Origin: Scleromitrula shiraiana
Taxonomy: Eukaryota > Ascomycota > Leotiomycetes > Helotiales > Sclerotiniaceae
Direction: 5' to 3'
Assembly: GCA_028455995.1 (NCBI GenBank)
Contig: JABELC010000014.1
Location: 744,001-808,000 of the forward strand
DNA length: 64,000 nucleotides
The position numbers were made by a program, and so were the translations under genes. This document shows positions 45,361 through 55,145 of the stretch, in pieces. Every line of letters begins with the position of its first letter. Position 1 is the stretch's first letter. Under the pieces are notes generated by a model that worked only from the letters and a program-made list of their open reading frames with translations, did no database searches and had not been told where the DNA came from.

Positions 45361-45560
45361 TACTATTTCATAGTTATTGGAGGTGGAAAGTCAGGGCTTG
45401 TGGTGGCCTCTCGATTTTCTGAAAATCCCAATACACAAGTTGTAATTATAGAAGCCGGTTACGATCATGAACATGAGCCTCTAGTTAAAATTCCAGCGTT
45501 TTAGCACGCAATTTAGGGAACCGAAACGGATTAGAACTTTGAGACTGAACCTCAGATATG
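45361..45560 (+). pseudogene. GMC oxidoreductase N-terminal relic
   Basis: The frame starting at 45361 reads 'YYFIVIGGGKSGLVVASRFS' and 'TQVVIIEAGYDHEHEPLVKI', the FAD-binding GxGxxG fold and the strand-2 EAG motif of GMC (glucose-methanol-choline) oxidoreductases. It continues past TAG at 45502-45504 as 'HAI', TAG, 'GTETD', TAG, 'NFETEPQ', where intact relatives have Trp or Gln. Three stops within about 20 codons are all explicable by C-to-T or G-to-A changes, suggesting mutational decay. No further GMC blocks are recognisable downstream, so only the first 60-70 codons remain. Confidence 0.7.
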
Positions 45561-46459
45561 TTGAATTCTTTCTCTTCCACGATAGAGTGCACGAATGCAC
45601 AAACCAACATATGCAAGATCAAATCTATCCACTTTATTTCCGCTACATAAGGTTTAATATTAACTATCGCAGTTTTCTGATAGCGGATTCAACAATATGG
45701 CGTTTTTAATGTTCAAATAAAAAGTGGTTCATGAATCAGTGCACTTCCTCCTAATCGTCTTTCAAAAGATGGAAAGTTGACTTCGCATTTATTTAGGCGG
45801 AACTTGGTGGAAGAAGTAATCAATATTTCATAAGTAATAGTGCTTTTATATCGAATGAAAAGCAATCTTTTTAAAAAGGCAATGTCTGTTGGAAAGACTG
45901 CAGTCATACCGTGAGAGGAGACAGCTGGCTAGGGAATGGGCTTGCGAGTTTGATGAAAAACATCGACATGCAGTGGCTGGTGAGGAAGCAATAACTCAGG
46001 CTAATGGAAAACTGCAAGGTTCTAAAAATCTTGATGGGGATTTGAGGAAGGGATCAATCGGAGTTGAATATGACGTGGAGACATGAGGGGTGGAAGGGAG
46101 AACATTTAATTCTCCTGAAATCAGATATTTTAAGTAATTGAAAGATTATGAATGTAATTTGGAGGAACCACAGTGACCACTTAGGGTTGCTTTTGGATTG
46201 TTTAATATATTAACAATTATTTTATGAAGTTATACTCATGATTGAATACAAGTTTCAAATTTTTCACTTTTTCAAATCAAAGAGCTATTTTCAAAGAGGT
46301 TAGAAATGCTTGCAGATTTGGCAGATGACAGAGAGACTTTTTTGGGTTAAGAAATCACGTTGATTCCCAATCGTCTTTAGGATTATGAATGCATTTATTC
46401 CTTGATTTGCTGCTTTCGTCTTAAGATTCTAAGGCCTCACCCGAACATCCTTCCTTCTA
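45561..46459. other. Intergenic region with a minor frame
   Basis: A TTG-initiated, charged 65-residue frame (45889-46086, ending GSIGVEYDVET) may be a remnant of a gene's C-terminus, but no family is clear. Nothing else is seen. Confidence 0.35.
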
Positions 46460-46972
46460 CTACCATGCCAATACTGGAGAGCCTTGATTCAGGTCAAACA
46501 TCTCTTCGTCTTGCTCATATGTGACTACAAATCGATCTACCCAGCCCCTTTTCTTCATCATCTCTAGCAACAGACCAATATCAGTTCCCTCGACACAGAC
46601 TGTCTCGTTCTGTCTAGATTCTTCAGAAAGTCCAACCATCCATTTGACAACAATGCGGGCAATTTTTACACTGCCGTCGACGCCATCTAAATCGCATTCT
46701 GATTCAATCTTGCTAATAAGTTTATTATAATCAAAGATATGGCCAGTGTATAAGACAACTACTCTCATTCCCAGCTCCTCGAATGGCTGGAATCTGTTGC
46801 CCGACAATTTGTACTCAAACAAGACTGGATGGGGAGTAGAAAGATCGCAAGATTTGAGAACAGTTGAAAGATTTCTGGAAGTAGATAGTTCGGTCATTGC
46901 TGATGTTTTATGGGATTTTCTTGCTGGTTGTGGTGTTTCAGGGATTTCTTGTCTAAGTGGTAAAACGGACAT
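46460..46972 (-). CDS. PB1-like hypothetical protein
   Basis: Intronless protein of about 170 residues from the ATG at 46972 (the frame opens at a TTG 12 nt earlier). The first 65 residues are low-complexity and Ser/Thr-rich. The rest alternates strand and helix: 'GMRVVVLYTG', 'FDYNKLISKIESECDLD', 'IARIVVKWMVGL', 'NETVCVEG', 'DIGLLLEMMKKRGWVDRFVV'. This order and the terminal RGW-D-FVV block match the protein at 25587 and, more loosely, the one at 23875. A PB1/ubiquitin-like fold is inferred from the pattern alone. Confidence 0.55.
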   Translation of the reverse strand: MSVLPLRQEIPETPQPARKSHKTSAMTELSTSRNLSTVLKSCDLSTPHPVLFEYKLSGNRFQPFEELGMRVVVLYTGHIFDYNKLISKIESECDLDGVDGSVKIARIVVKWMVGLSEESRQNETVCVEGTDIGLLLEMMKKRGWVDRFVVTYEQDEEMFDLNQGSPVLAW

Positions 46973-46984
46973 GAGGCGCCGCAA

Positions 46985-48066
46985 ATGTTCAAATGCATCT
47001 CAAAGATTGAAGGGTTAACTATTACTGCATTTATATACCTTTTTATTGCTGTAGCATAGAAGTTAATAATTGTTTGGTTGCAGGTGAGAGAATATGGATG
47101 GCTAATGCATCACAAGACGACTCATCACATGTGATGAAGTAAATGACAAGGTAAAGTGTCATAGGATCAAACACAAAACTTGCTGAGGGTGCACATGATT
47201 AGCACATGCTTATAACACGTGCCTTTTATGTTGCCTTATGTTCTACATAGCCTTTCAACCATGATCTACTTTTGCATTTAGTATATAAATTTTTTTATAT
47301 GAAGTATGAAAAAAGAAACAACCATAAATTCATATATTTCATTATATTATTGTTATTAATAACATTAAGTGATCCCAACACTTGCATATCTGAAGAAAGA
47401 TCTAATGGACGGGAGACGTGTCTGGAGAGCAGTCGTTAGTCATTAAATACCTTGATTGGCCATCCCTTCTCTGTCGATCACCTTCCCCCTCCTCAAACAA
47501 ACCAAAAACAAGCCTCGAGGATACATCCTGATCAAAAGCCAAATCACAACACCCAAAACTTTTAACACCCAAGTTTCGATGCACATCTAGAAAGACATCT
47601 ACTAGATTTTCATCTCATCTCTCCGCAATGAATATCTGATGCACATTTGGACAAGGACTATTTTGCTTGTAATTGATATTGTGATGACTAATAATGTTTG
47701 ACTCAGTAGGGCATGCCCACTCGAAACATAACAGAGTACTTCAATGTCTGCCTAATTAGATATGCAACAGATGATAAGAAGCAAATTGGAGAGTGAATAT
47801 TTATGATAGGATGTGATGAAGAGGATAGTTGAAAGAGGTGATGGGGATTTTTGTAGGCAGTGGAGAAAGAATTACGAGAGGGGGGCACGAAACGAGATTG
47901 TTCAAGTGAAAGATAGTTAATATATGAGTAATAGTAGAAAAGAAAATACAATATTAGAAGCTCCGAGAGTTTTGGCAATCTGATCTATGAAAAATAACCC
48001 AATCTATTCCACGCCTCCAATCCACTTACCCATCAGCCCAAGAAGAAATTTATTACCTCGCCCAAT
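46985..48066. other. AT-rich intergenic region
   Basis: No supported gene on either strand. Confidence 0.5.
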
Positions 48067-49434
48067 CTAAACAACCTCCTGAATCAATTTACCACCCATA
48101 TCATTCGAAGCAGTAGTCACAGCCTTAGCACCACCTTGAAATAAAGCTCCCACAGGTCCCTCAATCCACTCCTCCGGAACACCAATTCGGTTGCCATCCT
48201 TATTGCTAACCCATCTGACGAACAGTGGATTGGGTTTGGCTGGTTCACCTTCAGGTGTAGCATCAATGACTGGGCCGCCGGCAAGATCTCTGCGACGGGC
48301 ATTGGTTTTTGGTGCTTGTTTTTTGAGCAGTTTGTTGATTGTTTCCATCTAAGTAAATGTGTTAGTTTTGTGTAATAATGATGAAAGAAGAGGGAGGGAA
48401 GGGGTTTACTTTTTCCTCTTCGTTACGTTTTTCGCTGAGATTCTTTCTTCTACGTGCCATTTCTGCACGTCTCATAGCATGCTCTTCAGCTGTGAGGTGC
48501 TTCTTTACTTGAACCTCTGCAAGCATTGTTAGCATATAATCACACGAAGAAAGGTATATAACGGACCATCAGGAAGGGCCATTAGAAAGCCGCTGGCTCC
48601 ATCATCAAATCGTGCTCTTTGTCTTCTGGTCAATTTATTGAGATCGGGTGTAGAAGCTCTACTTCCACCAGCTGGGGTGTCATCGTCACTATCGAGCTCG
48701 TCTTCTTCCTCTTCAACAGCTACTTCGATTTCCTCCTCATCCTCACCCTCTGCGTCTTCATCATTTCCAGATTGCATAGCATCTTCCTCTTCTATTTCTT
48801 CGCCCAAATCGCTATCAAGCTCGCTAAGTTCGTCGTCGCTCATCATTTCTTGCTGTTCAACAGTAACGGTATCGGTTTGAGCAGGTTCCTTGACAACAAT
48901 CTTGGACTTTCCTAATGACGGATGGGAAACTCTGATGGTAGGTGGTGTTGGTTGGCCTTCCATGTCAACGTCTCCGTCGGCGTCCAAATCATCATCGTCA
49001 CCTTCAGCATCCATTTCTTCGTCAGAAAGCTGAGTTTCCACCACCTCCTCCATTTCTTCATCCTCATCTTCACTTTCGGATTCCATAACGTAACTCTTCC
49101 TAACGTTTCTCGACCTTTTCCCTTCTAAGATCTCCCCACCAACGAATTGATCCCTGCTATTTACCATCACAGACGGTCCCACAGTAGAAATTGGTCGGGT
49201 AGGACTAGATCGAGTCGCTTCTCGTAATTTGCTTGATGAAGTCTTGACTGTGAAGCGCATGGTTTCTGGACTTTTCGAGGTAAGAGGTGCTGGTCCACGT
49301 GATACCGAAGCAGTTGAGGCAGAGTCATCAGTGGTACGACGTGATCGCGACATTCTATAAGATGGTGGTTCAGCAACTGTAATTACTTCTTTTGCCTTGG
49401 CGGCGGCTGAGCGTTGACTACGACGTGTAGACAT
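48067..49434 (-). CDS. IES2: Ies2-like INO80 chromatin remodelling subunit (PAPA-1 domain)
   Basis: Three exons: 48567-49434, 48410-48516 and 48067-48348, with introns of 50 and 61 nt; the product is 418 residues. The N-terminal 250 residues are low-complexity: basic/Ser-rich first, then long acidic runs (about residues 120-265) such as 'DEDAEGEDEEEIEVAVEEEE'. The C-terminal third carries the PAPA-1 region, 'LTRRQRARFDDGASGFLMAL' then 'VQVKKHLTAEEHAMRRAEMA', 'RRRKNLSEKRNEEEK' and 'METINKLLKKQAPKTNARRR'. This is the diagnostic signature of INO80 complex subunit B/Ies2. In yeast, Ies2 stimulates the Ino80 ATPase. A nuclear location is expected. The splices restore this highly conserved block exactly, so the model is well supported. 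Confidence 0.88.
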
Positions 49435-50077
49435 CTTGCCAACACGATATAATCAAATGAGAAGAGATGAATAAATTGAAGAAGATGGATGATCGATAGA
49501 TGAAAGCGCCGACTTGATGAATTCCTTGATCCACAAAGATTTAAAGTTTGAGGCTATTGATGACAACAAGTAAGAGCGATGGTGTGATGTGGATGGAATA
49601 AAGCTAAACAAGATTTGTGGTGAATCAGCTCGCAAGGGCCACGGGTTGCTGCCTCGATTAAAATCAAAATTGCGTAGTAATGATGAGAGGTGGAAAGAGG
49701 CGCGTTGCATCTATAAACGCACTTTCTTTACACAACCGCCCAATCCTATCCTATTTTGATATTGAACCAACCACGTATCTTAACCGCTCTATCTCAATTT
49801 GTCTTTACCCTGGCTTGTGTGACACCGGAGGAATAATGATTATCATCAGAAATAAGAAGCATCAAATCAAAAGTGGGTGTATGTATGTATGTGCCTAGAT
49901 AATGTACGTATTGTAATGAAATGAATGGACGAAAAGCAACGCTTAATTACGAGACTCTCGCGTCTATTAGTGGTGATATGACTGAGGGAAATGAAGCAAG
50001 CTGGGGCTGGGGCAATTGCGAAGAGTACATAAGGCGCAAGTAAAATATGTAAAGGAATGAGGATGCTTTTGGAGAAC

Positions 50078-50212
50078 TCACTCGTTCTTGGCCGGTTCAG
50101 CCCTACCACCTTTCATACGATGATCAGTCCAATCAATTTCTCCTCCTTCTCCTTCTGAGTCGGTACTCAACTTCCGGATACGTTTGTTGGGGCGCTCGGC
50201 GTTTCCAGACAT
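50078..50212 (-). CDS. Small basic/acidic hypothetical protein, possibly first exon
   Basis: A 44-codon frame starting at the ATG at 50212: MSGNAERPNKRIRKLSTDSE, then a Gly/Glu stretch and 'IDWTDHRMKGGRAEPAKNE' before a TGA at 50078-50080. The KRIRK patch resembles a nuclear localisation signal. The terminal codons contain a good donor (GA|GTGAGT), so this may be exon 1 of a longer gene whose remaining exons I could not place. No family recognised. Confidence 0.35.
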   Translation of the reverse strand: MSGNAERPNKRIRKLSTDSEGEGGEIDWTDHRMKGGRAEPAKNE

Positions 50213-50558
50213 ATTGGTGGATTCTTATGAGTAAATACCCACTTCGCAAAGTTGTTTGCTTACAGCTGATCGATAGTAGGGGTTGAAATGTGACACAAAT
50301 TGATATTAGACACAATGTTGGTATTACGAGCCTTTGGAAGTATCTCAAGATGAAGTTTCGAGTTGGACTCAAAGAATGTTTGACAGATATCAATCACTGA
50401 CAGGATGAGAGTTGGTGACTAGGTATCAATTTCCTTTCAATCTTGTCGCCTTTGACTTCGAAATTGAGATGTGTGGCCGATGGAAGTTTGAGATAGTTCC
50501 ATCCAATCATAACCCACGTCATACTTACATAATCATATTGAGAGCCGAGGCACATACA

Positions 50559-50645
50559 ATGTCCATCGATACACCGACAACAAAAAACATATCAGAGCTT
50601 GTAGAGCTTCAACAACAACCTTCTACATCTTATAACAATGGGTAA
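50559..50645 (+). promoter_or_regulatory. Upstream ORF overlapping the Pex14-like start codon
   Basis: A 28-codon ORF begins at ATG 50559 and ends in TAA at 50643-50645, overlapping the main ATG (50638) in another frame. Ribosomes that read it would pass the main start, so it could repress translation. Confidence 0.5.
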
Positions 50646-51777
50646 TTCCGAAGAGGATAAGCTAAAGCCTAGTGTACCATCATGGCAACTCAAAACTGAA
50701 AAGAAAAGCTCTGCGGAAGATCCAGAAACAAACAACGAGCCATCAAGCCGAGCGACAATCATTGAGCAGGCGAAGAAGTTTTTGGAGGAGGATGAAGTGA
50801 AAGATGCACCAACGGACAAGAAAATTGCTTTTCTGGAAAGCAAAGGTCTGAAGAAGGAGGAGATAAATGGTTTATTGGGTGTTGCGCAGGATGAGGAAGC
50901 TACAAAAACACTTGCGACCGAGACGCCAATGTCCACCGAGCAAAAGCCAAATCCAGAAACCCAATCACAACCACTCCCACAATCTCCTCCTCCTTCGCAA
51001 AAATCAATACAAGCTATATCAACTGCACGCGATTATCCTCCTATAATAACCTATCCGGAATTCCTCGTCCAACCTGCCGCCCCCTCACCACTAATAACCA
51101 AACCACGCCTCCTAACCACCCTCTACCTCTTCAGCACCCTCAGTCTCCTTCTCCACGGAACCAAAAACTACCTCTTCCGCCCCATGCTAAAAAACCTAAC
51201 GGAATCCCGACTCTCCCTTACAACTCTCACCCTCACCAACCTCCGCACCCTCCTCCAAAAACTCGAATCCAGCGTCTCCACCCTCCCACCCACCTATCTA
51301 TCTCCCAAACGTGACTCCCTCGAATCCAACACCTCCGCATCCTCCTCAACCAGCGACCCAACGGAGCTCTTCCACCGCGACATCGGCATCCAAACCAGTC
51401 TCTCCATCCCTTCATCCCCCACCCTCCTCACACCCTCTTTCTCCTCTTCCAACACCCACAATACCAACACCACACAGCAAATCACGCATCTGTCATCTTT
51501 ACAAAATAATCTCTCTTCTCTGCTCGATGAATCATATTCCGAGGCATCGCAGACAGAAGAATTGGATACGAGGATTAGTGTGCTGAAGGAATATTTACAT
51601 GGCATGGCTTATACGGCGCCTGTGTTTGGGTATGGCGCGGGTGGGTATTCTAGTAGGGGTATGGGGAGGGAGGAGAAGGAGGAGGATGAGATAACGAGGG
51701 TTAAGAAGGAGATTAGGGGGGTTAAGGGGGTGTTGCTTAGTGCGAGGAGTTTCCCTGGGGGTGTGAGGGCGAGGTAA
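50638..51777 (+). CDS. Pex14-like peroxisomal docking protein (Pex14/Pex33)
   Basis: Intronless 379-residue protein with an ATG at 50638. Residues about 38-82 form the Pex14 N-terminal domain: 'ATIIEQAKKFLEEDEVKDAP', 'TDKKIAFLESKGLKKEEING', with the helical KKxxFLxxKGL signature that binds Pex5 WxxxF/Y motifs. A Pro/Gln-rich linker precedes 'YPEFLVQPAAPSPLITKPR' and a hydrophobic segment ('LLTTLYLFSTLSLLLHG') that should anchor it in the peroxisomal membrane. The rest is Ser/Thr-rich with predicted coiled coil ('LTNLRTLLQKLESSV'). Filamentous fungi have both Pex14 and a related Pex14/17 (Pex33). The length and the 'YPEFLVQP' block do not decide between them from sequence alone. The likely role is docking of cargo-receptor complexes for matrix protein import, including Woronin-body proteins. 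An overlapping uORF lies upstream. Confidence 0.82.
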   Translation: MGNSEEDKLKPSVPSWQLKTEKKSSAEDPETNNEPSSRATIIEQAKKFLEEDEVKDAPTDKKIAFLESKGLKKEEINGLLGVAQDEEATKTLATETPMSTEQKPNPETQSQPLPQSPPPSQKSIQAISTARDYPPIITYPEFLVQPAAPSPLITKPRLLTTLYLFSTLSLLLHGTKNYLFRPMLKNLTESRLSLTTLTLTNLRTLLQKLESSVSTLPPTYLSPKRDSLESNTSASSSTSDPTELFHRDIGIQTSLSIPSSPTLLTPSFSSSNTHNTNTTQQITHLSSLQNNLSSLLDESYSEASQTEELDTRISVLKEYLHGMAYTAPVFGYGAGGYSSRGMGREEKEEDEITRVKKEIRGVKGVLLSARSFPGGVRAR

Positions 51778-52740
51778 TGAGGGAGGGTTATTGGAAGTTG
51801 AAAGGATGAGAGATTTAGATGATAATGTTTGATGAATTAATATACAATTTTCCTGGGATATTGGGGGTAATTGTTGTTGTAATTTAATAGAGCATCATGA
51901 ATGAGCAAAACTATCTATCAAGAATTGTTACATCTACAGCATTTACTACCGTGTGACTTTGTAGAAATATACTACAGGATTTATGTGTTACTTCACTTTT
52001 GAAGGATGGCAAAGCATATTTGAACGTTCTTGAAATCCTTGATAGTAGAACGTTGGAGACAAATTATTCCTAGTGACTAAGAAGGGGAAGTTGATTTCAA
52101 ACGCTAGAGTTAGTATCCATCACAATGTTCGCCTCAAAATCATGTGTCAAAGACAAATTGGTTATCATATATGATATTCTGGGTGGGAGAATGGGGAAGC
52201 GGGGATTTGTTGAAGCTAATGTTCCCATCTATGGGCAGAAGATATCTCAGCTTCTCAATTTCAAGGAACCGTATGACCAGATTCTATCGATGCTAATCGC
52301 CCATCCTCGGCCATTTCATACAGTAGTTCAACTGTCACAACATCGTTTGCCCTTAGAGTGGTGTCACTGTTATCAAAACATCGTCCGTGCCACTTCTCTA
52401 TACAACGCAACATAGATGAACTAAACTCAACCGACAAGGAGGTTGGGCCTACTGACATCACTCATCAGATATCCATTTTATCTCGGTAGAAACTTGGCCA
52501 AATACAGGCTGCAATGGCCACGGAAAAAGAAATAACACTGCATTAACAGATCACCAGAATTGAACCCACCCTCCACGAGAAGGTCGCTAGCGAATCCATA
52601 GCGCTATAAGAACCTCAGTATGATCCTGTACGATTGTAACTTTTTGGTATGACCATCGTCAGCGGGTAGTGGGCAAAGCAACTACGATCTCTTGTTATAA
52701 TCTCATGCTACCTAACTTTTAAACCTTATTCGGAAATAAT
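51778..52740. other. Intergenic region
   Basis: A 96-residue frame at 52125-52415 begins with ATG but shows no recognisable family; nothing else is supported. Confidence 0.45.
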
Positions 52741-53866
52741 CTGCTGAAAATAGCATTGCCCGCATCCGCGGCTAGTGTCATCTTGACGCTTGTGCCTGCA
52801 ATCGCTGCTGGTACAAGTTGAGTCAACACGACCGACATCCTTTTGCCAACACTTGAAGGTCCCTATGCCTTGACCATCAAGGTTTCTACTCTGACTGATA
52901 CCGCTCGGGTCAATCCGTTTAATGATACCGACCCGTTGGCTTTGCCGTACCGTCAGCTCGTCGTCAGCTATTATGAGCCCTGCCTCAAAGTGGACTGCGC
53001 TAGCATTGGTGAAATTCAATATATGCTTCCCTCCATCGCGGCCTGGTTCAACGAGCAAAACCTACCACCCACCTTCAATCTCACCACTTTCTCCCAGGAC
53101 AAGCTCACGGCTGTTTGTCTTGAGGCCCCCAGCGATTCATGCTCTGCTGAGGATTTTCCTCTTTTTATCTGGAGCGGAGGCTACTATAACTCGCGTCTTC
53201 AATACGGCGCAATTGCTCAAGCCATCTTCTTTTGGGGCTATCGTATCGTAACCATCGACCATCCATACGATGCCGCTATCGTGGAGTTACCCGACACAGG
53301 GCGTGTGTATCTTCTGGGAGCTCCGCCCGAGGATAGAAGTAATCTATCTGGAGGCTATGAGAAAACTTGATATTGCCTATGTTGTATCCGTCTTGTCACC
53401 TGATGCAAATGAAAAGATTCCCTTCTACGGACACCCCCTAGGTGCTTCTGCACAAGGTGGTGTTGTGAGAGCTGATGATACGGGCAAGATTGTTGGTGCT
53501 TGTAATATGGATGGCAAATTTTAGGCGGAGACTGACCTTAATGGTTTGGGTGGGCTAGAAACGGATGGCAAAAAGGCGTATATGTTTTTTATTTACGATG
53601 ATCATAATATTATTGAAGAGCCTTCGTGAGTGGCGTGGTGGCACATAACTGAAATCTTTACTCTAAATGATCTACGATTAGTAGTTGAGTTGTTTGGTAT
53701 GCTTTATAACGCTTTTATGGATTTGCCCATTGTTATCGATATTGCTGGAATTCAGAATCTTAATACAACTTTTTTCTTTCTTTTATTTGATACTAGTTAT
53801 GGGCTATGTGAGCTTTATGATTTAGCTTTGTATTTGCGCGAGTTTTTTGATTGGCAATTGAAGTGA
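52741..53866 (+). pseudogene. PAF-acetylhydrolase-like lipase pseudogene
   Basis: The remnant starts with a hydrophobic signal-like segment lacking an ATG ('LPASAASVILTLVPAIAAG'), a TGA at 52819-52821, then 'LLPTLEGPYALTIKV' and 'LALPYRQLVVSYYEPC', typical of fungal PAF-acetylhydrolases. 'FPLFIWSGGYYNSRLQYGAI' and 'GYRIVTIDHPYDAAIVELPD' follow. A frameshift near 53340 moves to a second frame with 'IPFYGHPLGASAQGGVVRAD', 'IVGACNMDGKF', TAG (53522-53524), 'DGKKAYMFFIYDDHN' and TGA (53627-53629) before 'VAWWHIT'. The nucleophile elbow GHSLG reads GHPLG, so the catalytic Ser is also lost. Both late stops occur where Trp is expected. The conserved ends show a formerly complete secreted lipase gene. 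Confidence 0.8.
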
Positions 53867-54132
53867 ATGAGACATATCTATTATTGGATGGGACTACCTC
53901 AAGTTGAGCGAGAAGATCCCCATTGAACCTATGTATTTCAAAACGTAATACATCGAGCATGCATAAGTATCTCGGAAAGAGGCTGTGTAATGAATCCACT
54001 TTGACTACTTCAGGTCACTGTTGCGGAGTCAAGGGCTATAAATACCCAGTGGAATGTTTATCTGGCTTTTGATATCGACTTACGTTCCTCACAGCCAAAT
54101 ACATATTGATTCAATAAGATACATCTAAATCT

Positions 54133-54866
54133 CTCAATATCGCAACAGACAACTCCTCAAAACGACTACATTCATCATTCACCCCACATCCTGGCTGGGC
54201 AGCTGTTGATGAATACACACTATCTCACCTTCATCCTACATCTCGGCCAAACTATGCAACGCTCACGCATACCCTCCTCAATTCTAAAGAGAAAGGCTTA
54301 CCACCGATTAACTCCTCGCCAGCACAGGGGAAGTTTCTCGCGCTTGAATGCAAACTCTTGAAAGTGAAGAATTTTCCCGAGGTCGGCATCTAGGTGGATA
54401 CGTACCAATTTGGATCGCTACCGAGAATCCAGATTGCAAAATCACTACCATCGAATATGATCCCAAGCACGCAAAAGTGGCACAGGAGAACATTGATCAT
54501 GCTGGAGTAAGTCATAGAGTTGAGGTTTTAGTAGGCTCGGCAGTTGATATACTTCCCGGGCTACTGAAGAAGGTCGAGGAGGGTAGCGGGGAGAGGTTTG
54601 GTATGGCTTTTATTGATGCTGATAAGCTCAATAATTGGAATTATTGCGATTATGGCATCAAGATGGGATTTCCCGGAGCTACTGTGTTCGCAGATAACAT
54701 GGCGTGCCAAGGAGCTCAGGTGGAGGAGGACTCAAACAACTCTCATGTAGTAGGAACGAGGAAAGCTATCAAAGAGGTTGCGAAGGATGATAGGGTAGAT
54801 GGGGTGGTTATGCAAGTTGTTTCAGAGAAGAACTGGGATGGGTTTTTAATGGTGGTTGTTAAGTGA
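54133..54866 (+). pseudogene. Frameshifted O-methyltransferase (class I SAM-dependent)
   Basis: The first frame has no ATG and gives 'HPGWAAVDEYTLSHLHPTSR' and 'INSSPAQGKFLALECKLLKV' up to TAG in 'EVGI'. The second frame continues exactly at that point: 'HLGGYVPIWIATENPDCKIT', 'TIEYDPKHAKVAQENIDHAG', 'RFGMAFIDADKLNNWNYCDY' and 'PGATVFADNMACQ', to the stop at 54866. These are the SAM-binding GGY, the acidic Asp of strand 2 and the metal-binding FIDADK of the caffeoyl-CoA/catechol O-methyltransferase family. A one-base deletion near 54388 explains the break. Loss of a start codon plus the frameshift indicates a dead gene, although an unannotated upstream exon could supply the start. Intact copies methylate small phenolic or secondary metabolites. 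Confidence 0.7.
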
Positions 54867-55145
54867 CTTCACTCTCAATTAGAGTAATACCAGTCATATT
54901 ATGGATTGATTTCTCTTTGACTCCCTCTCAATGCAGTGTGCATTGTTATTGAACTTCTGTGATATTCACGTGATAGTGGCGATGGATTACCACACATCAC
55001 GCTAACTACTTATGGCAAGACATCGCTTAGAAAATGGAAAACCACTTGGATACCAACGAACGGAAATACAAACTTTGGAGTTATTTCAGATAGTGAACCT
55101 GTGCCATTGTCTCCAAAAAGATCATTCACTACCAGAAACAGCAAA

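Noticed and set aside
45889..46086. 65-residue charged ORF ending GSIGVEYDVET
   Set aside because: TTG start, no recognised family; possibly a gene remnant but not supportable.
52125..52415. 96-residue plus-strand ORF
   Set aside because: No domain, signal or context support; composition resembles random AT-rich sequence.
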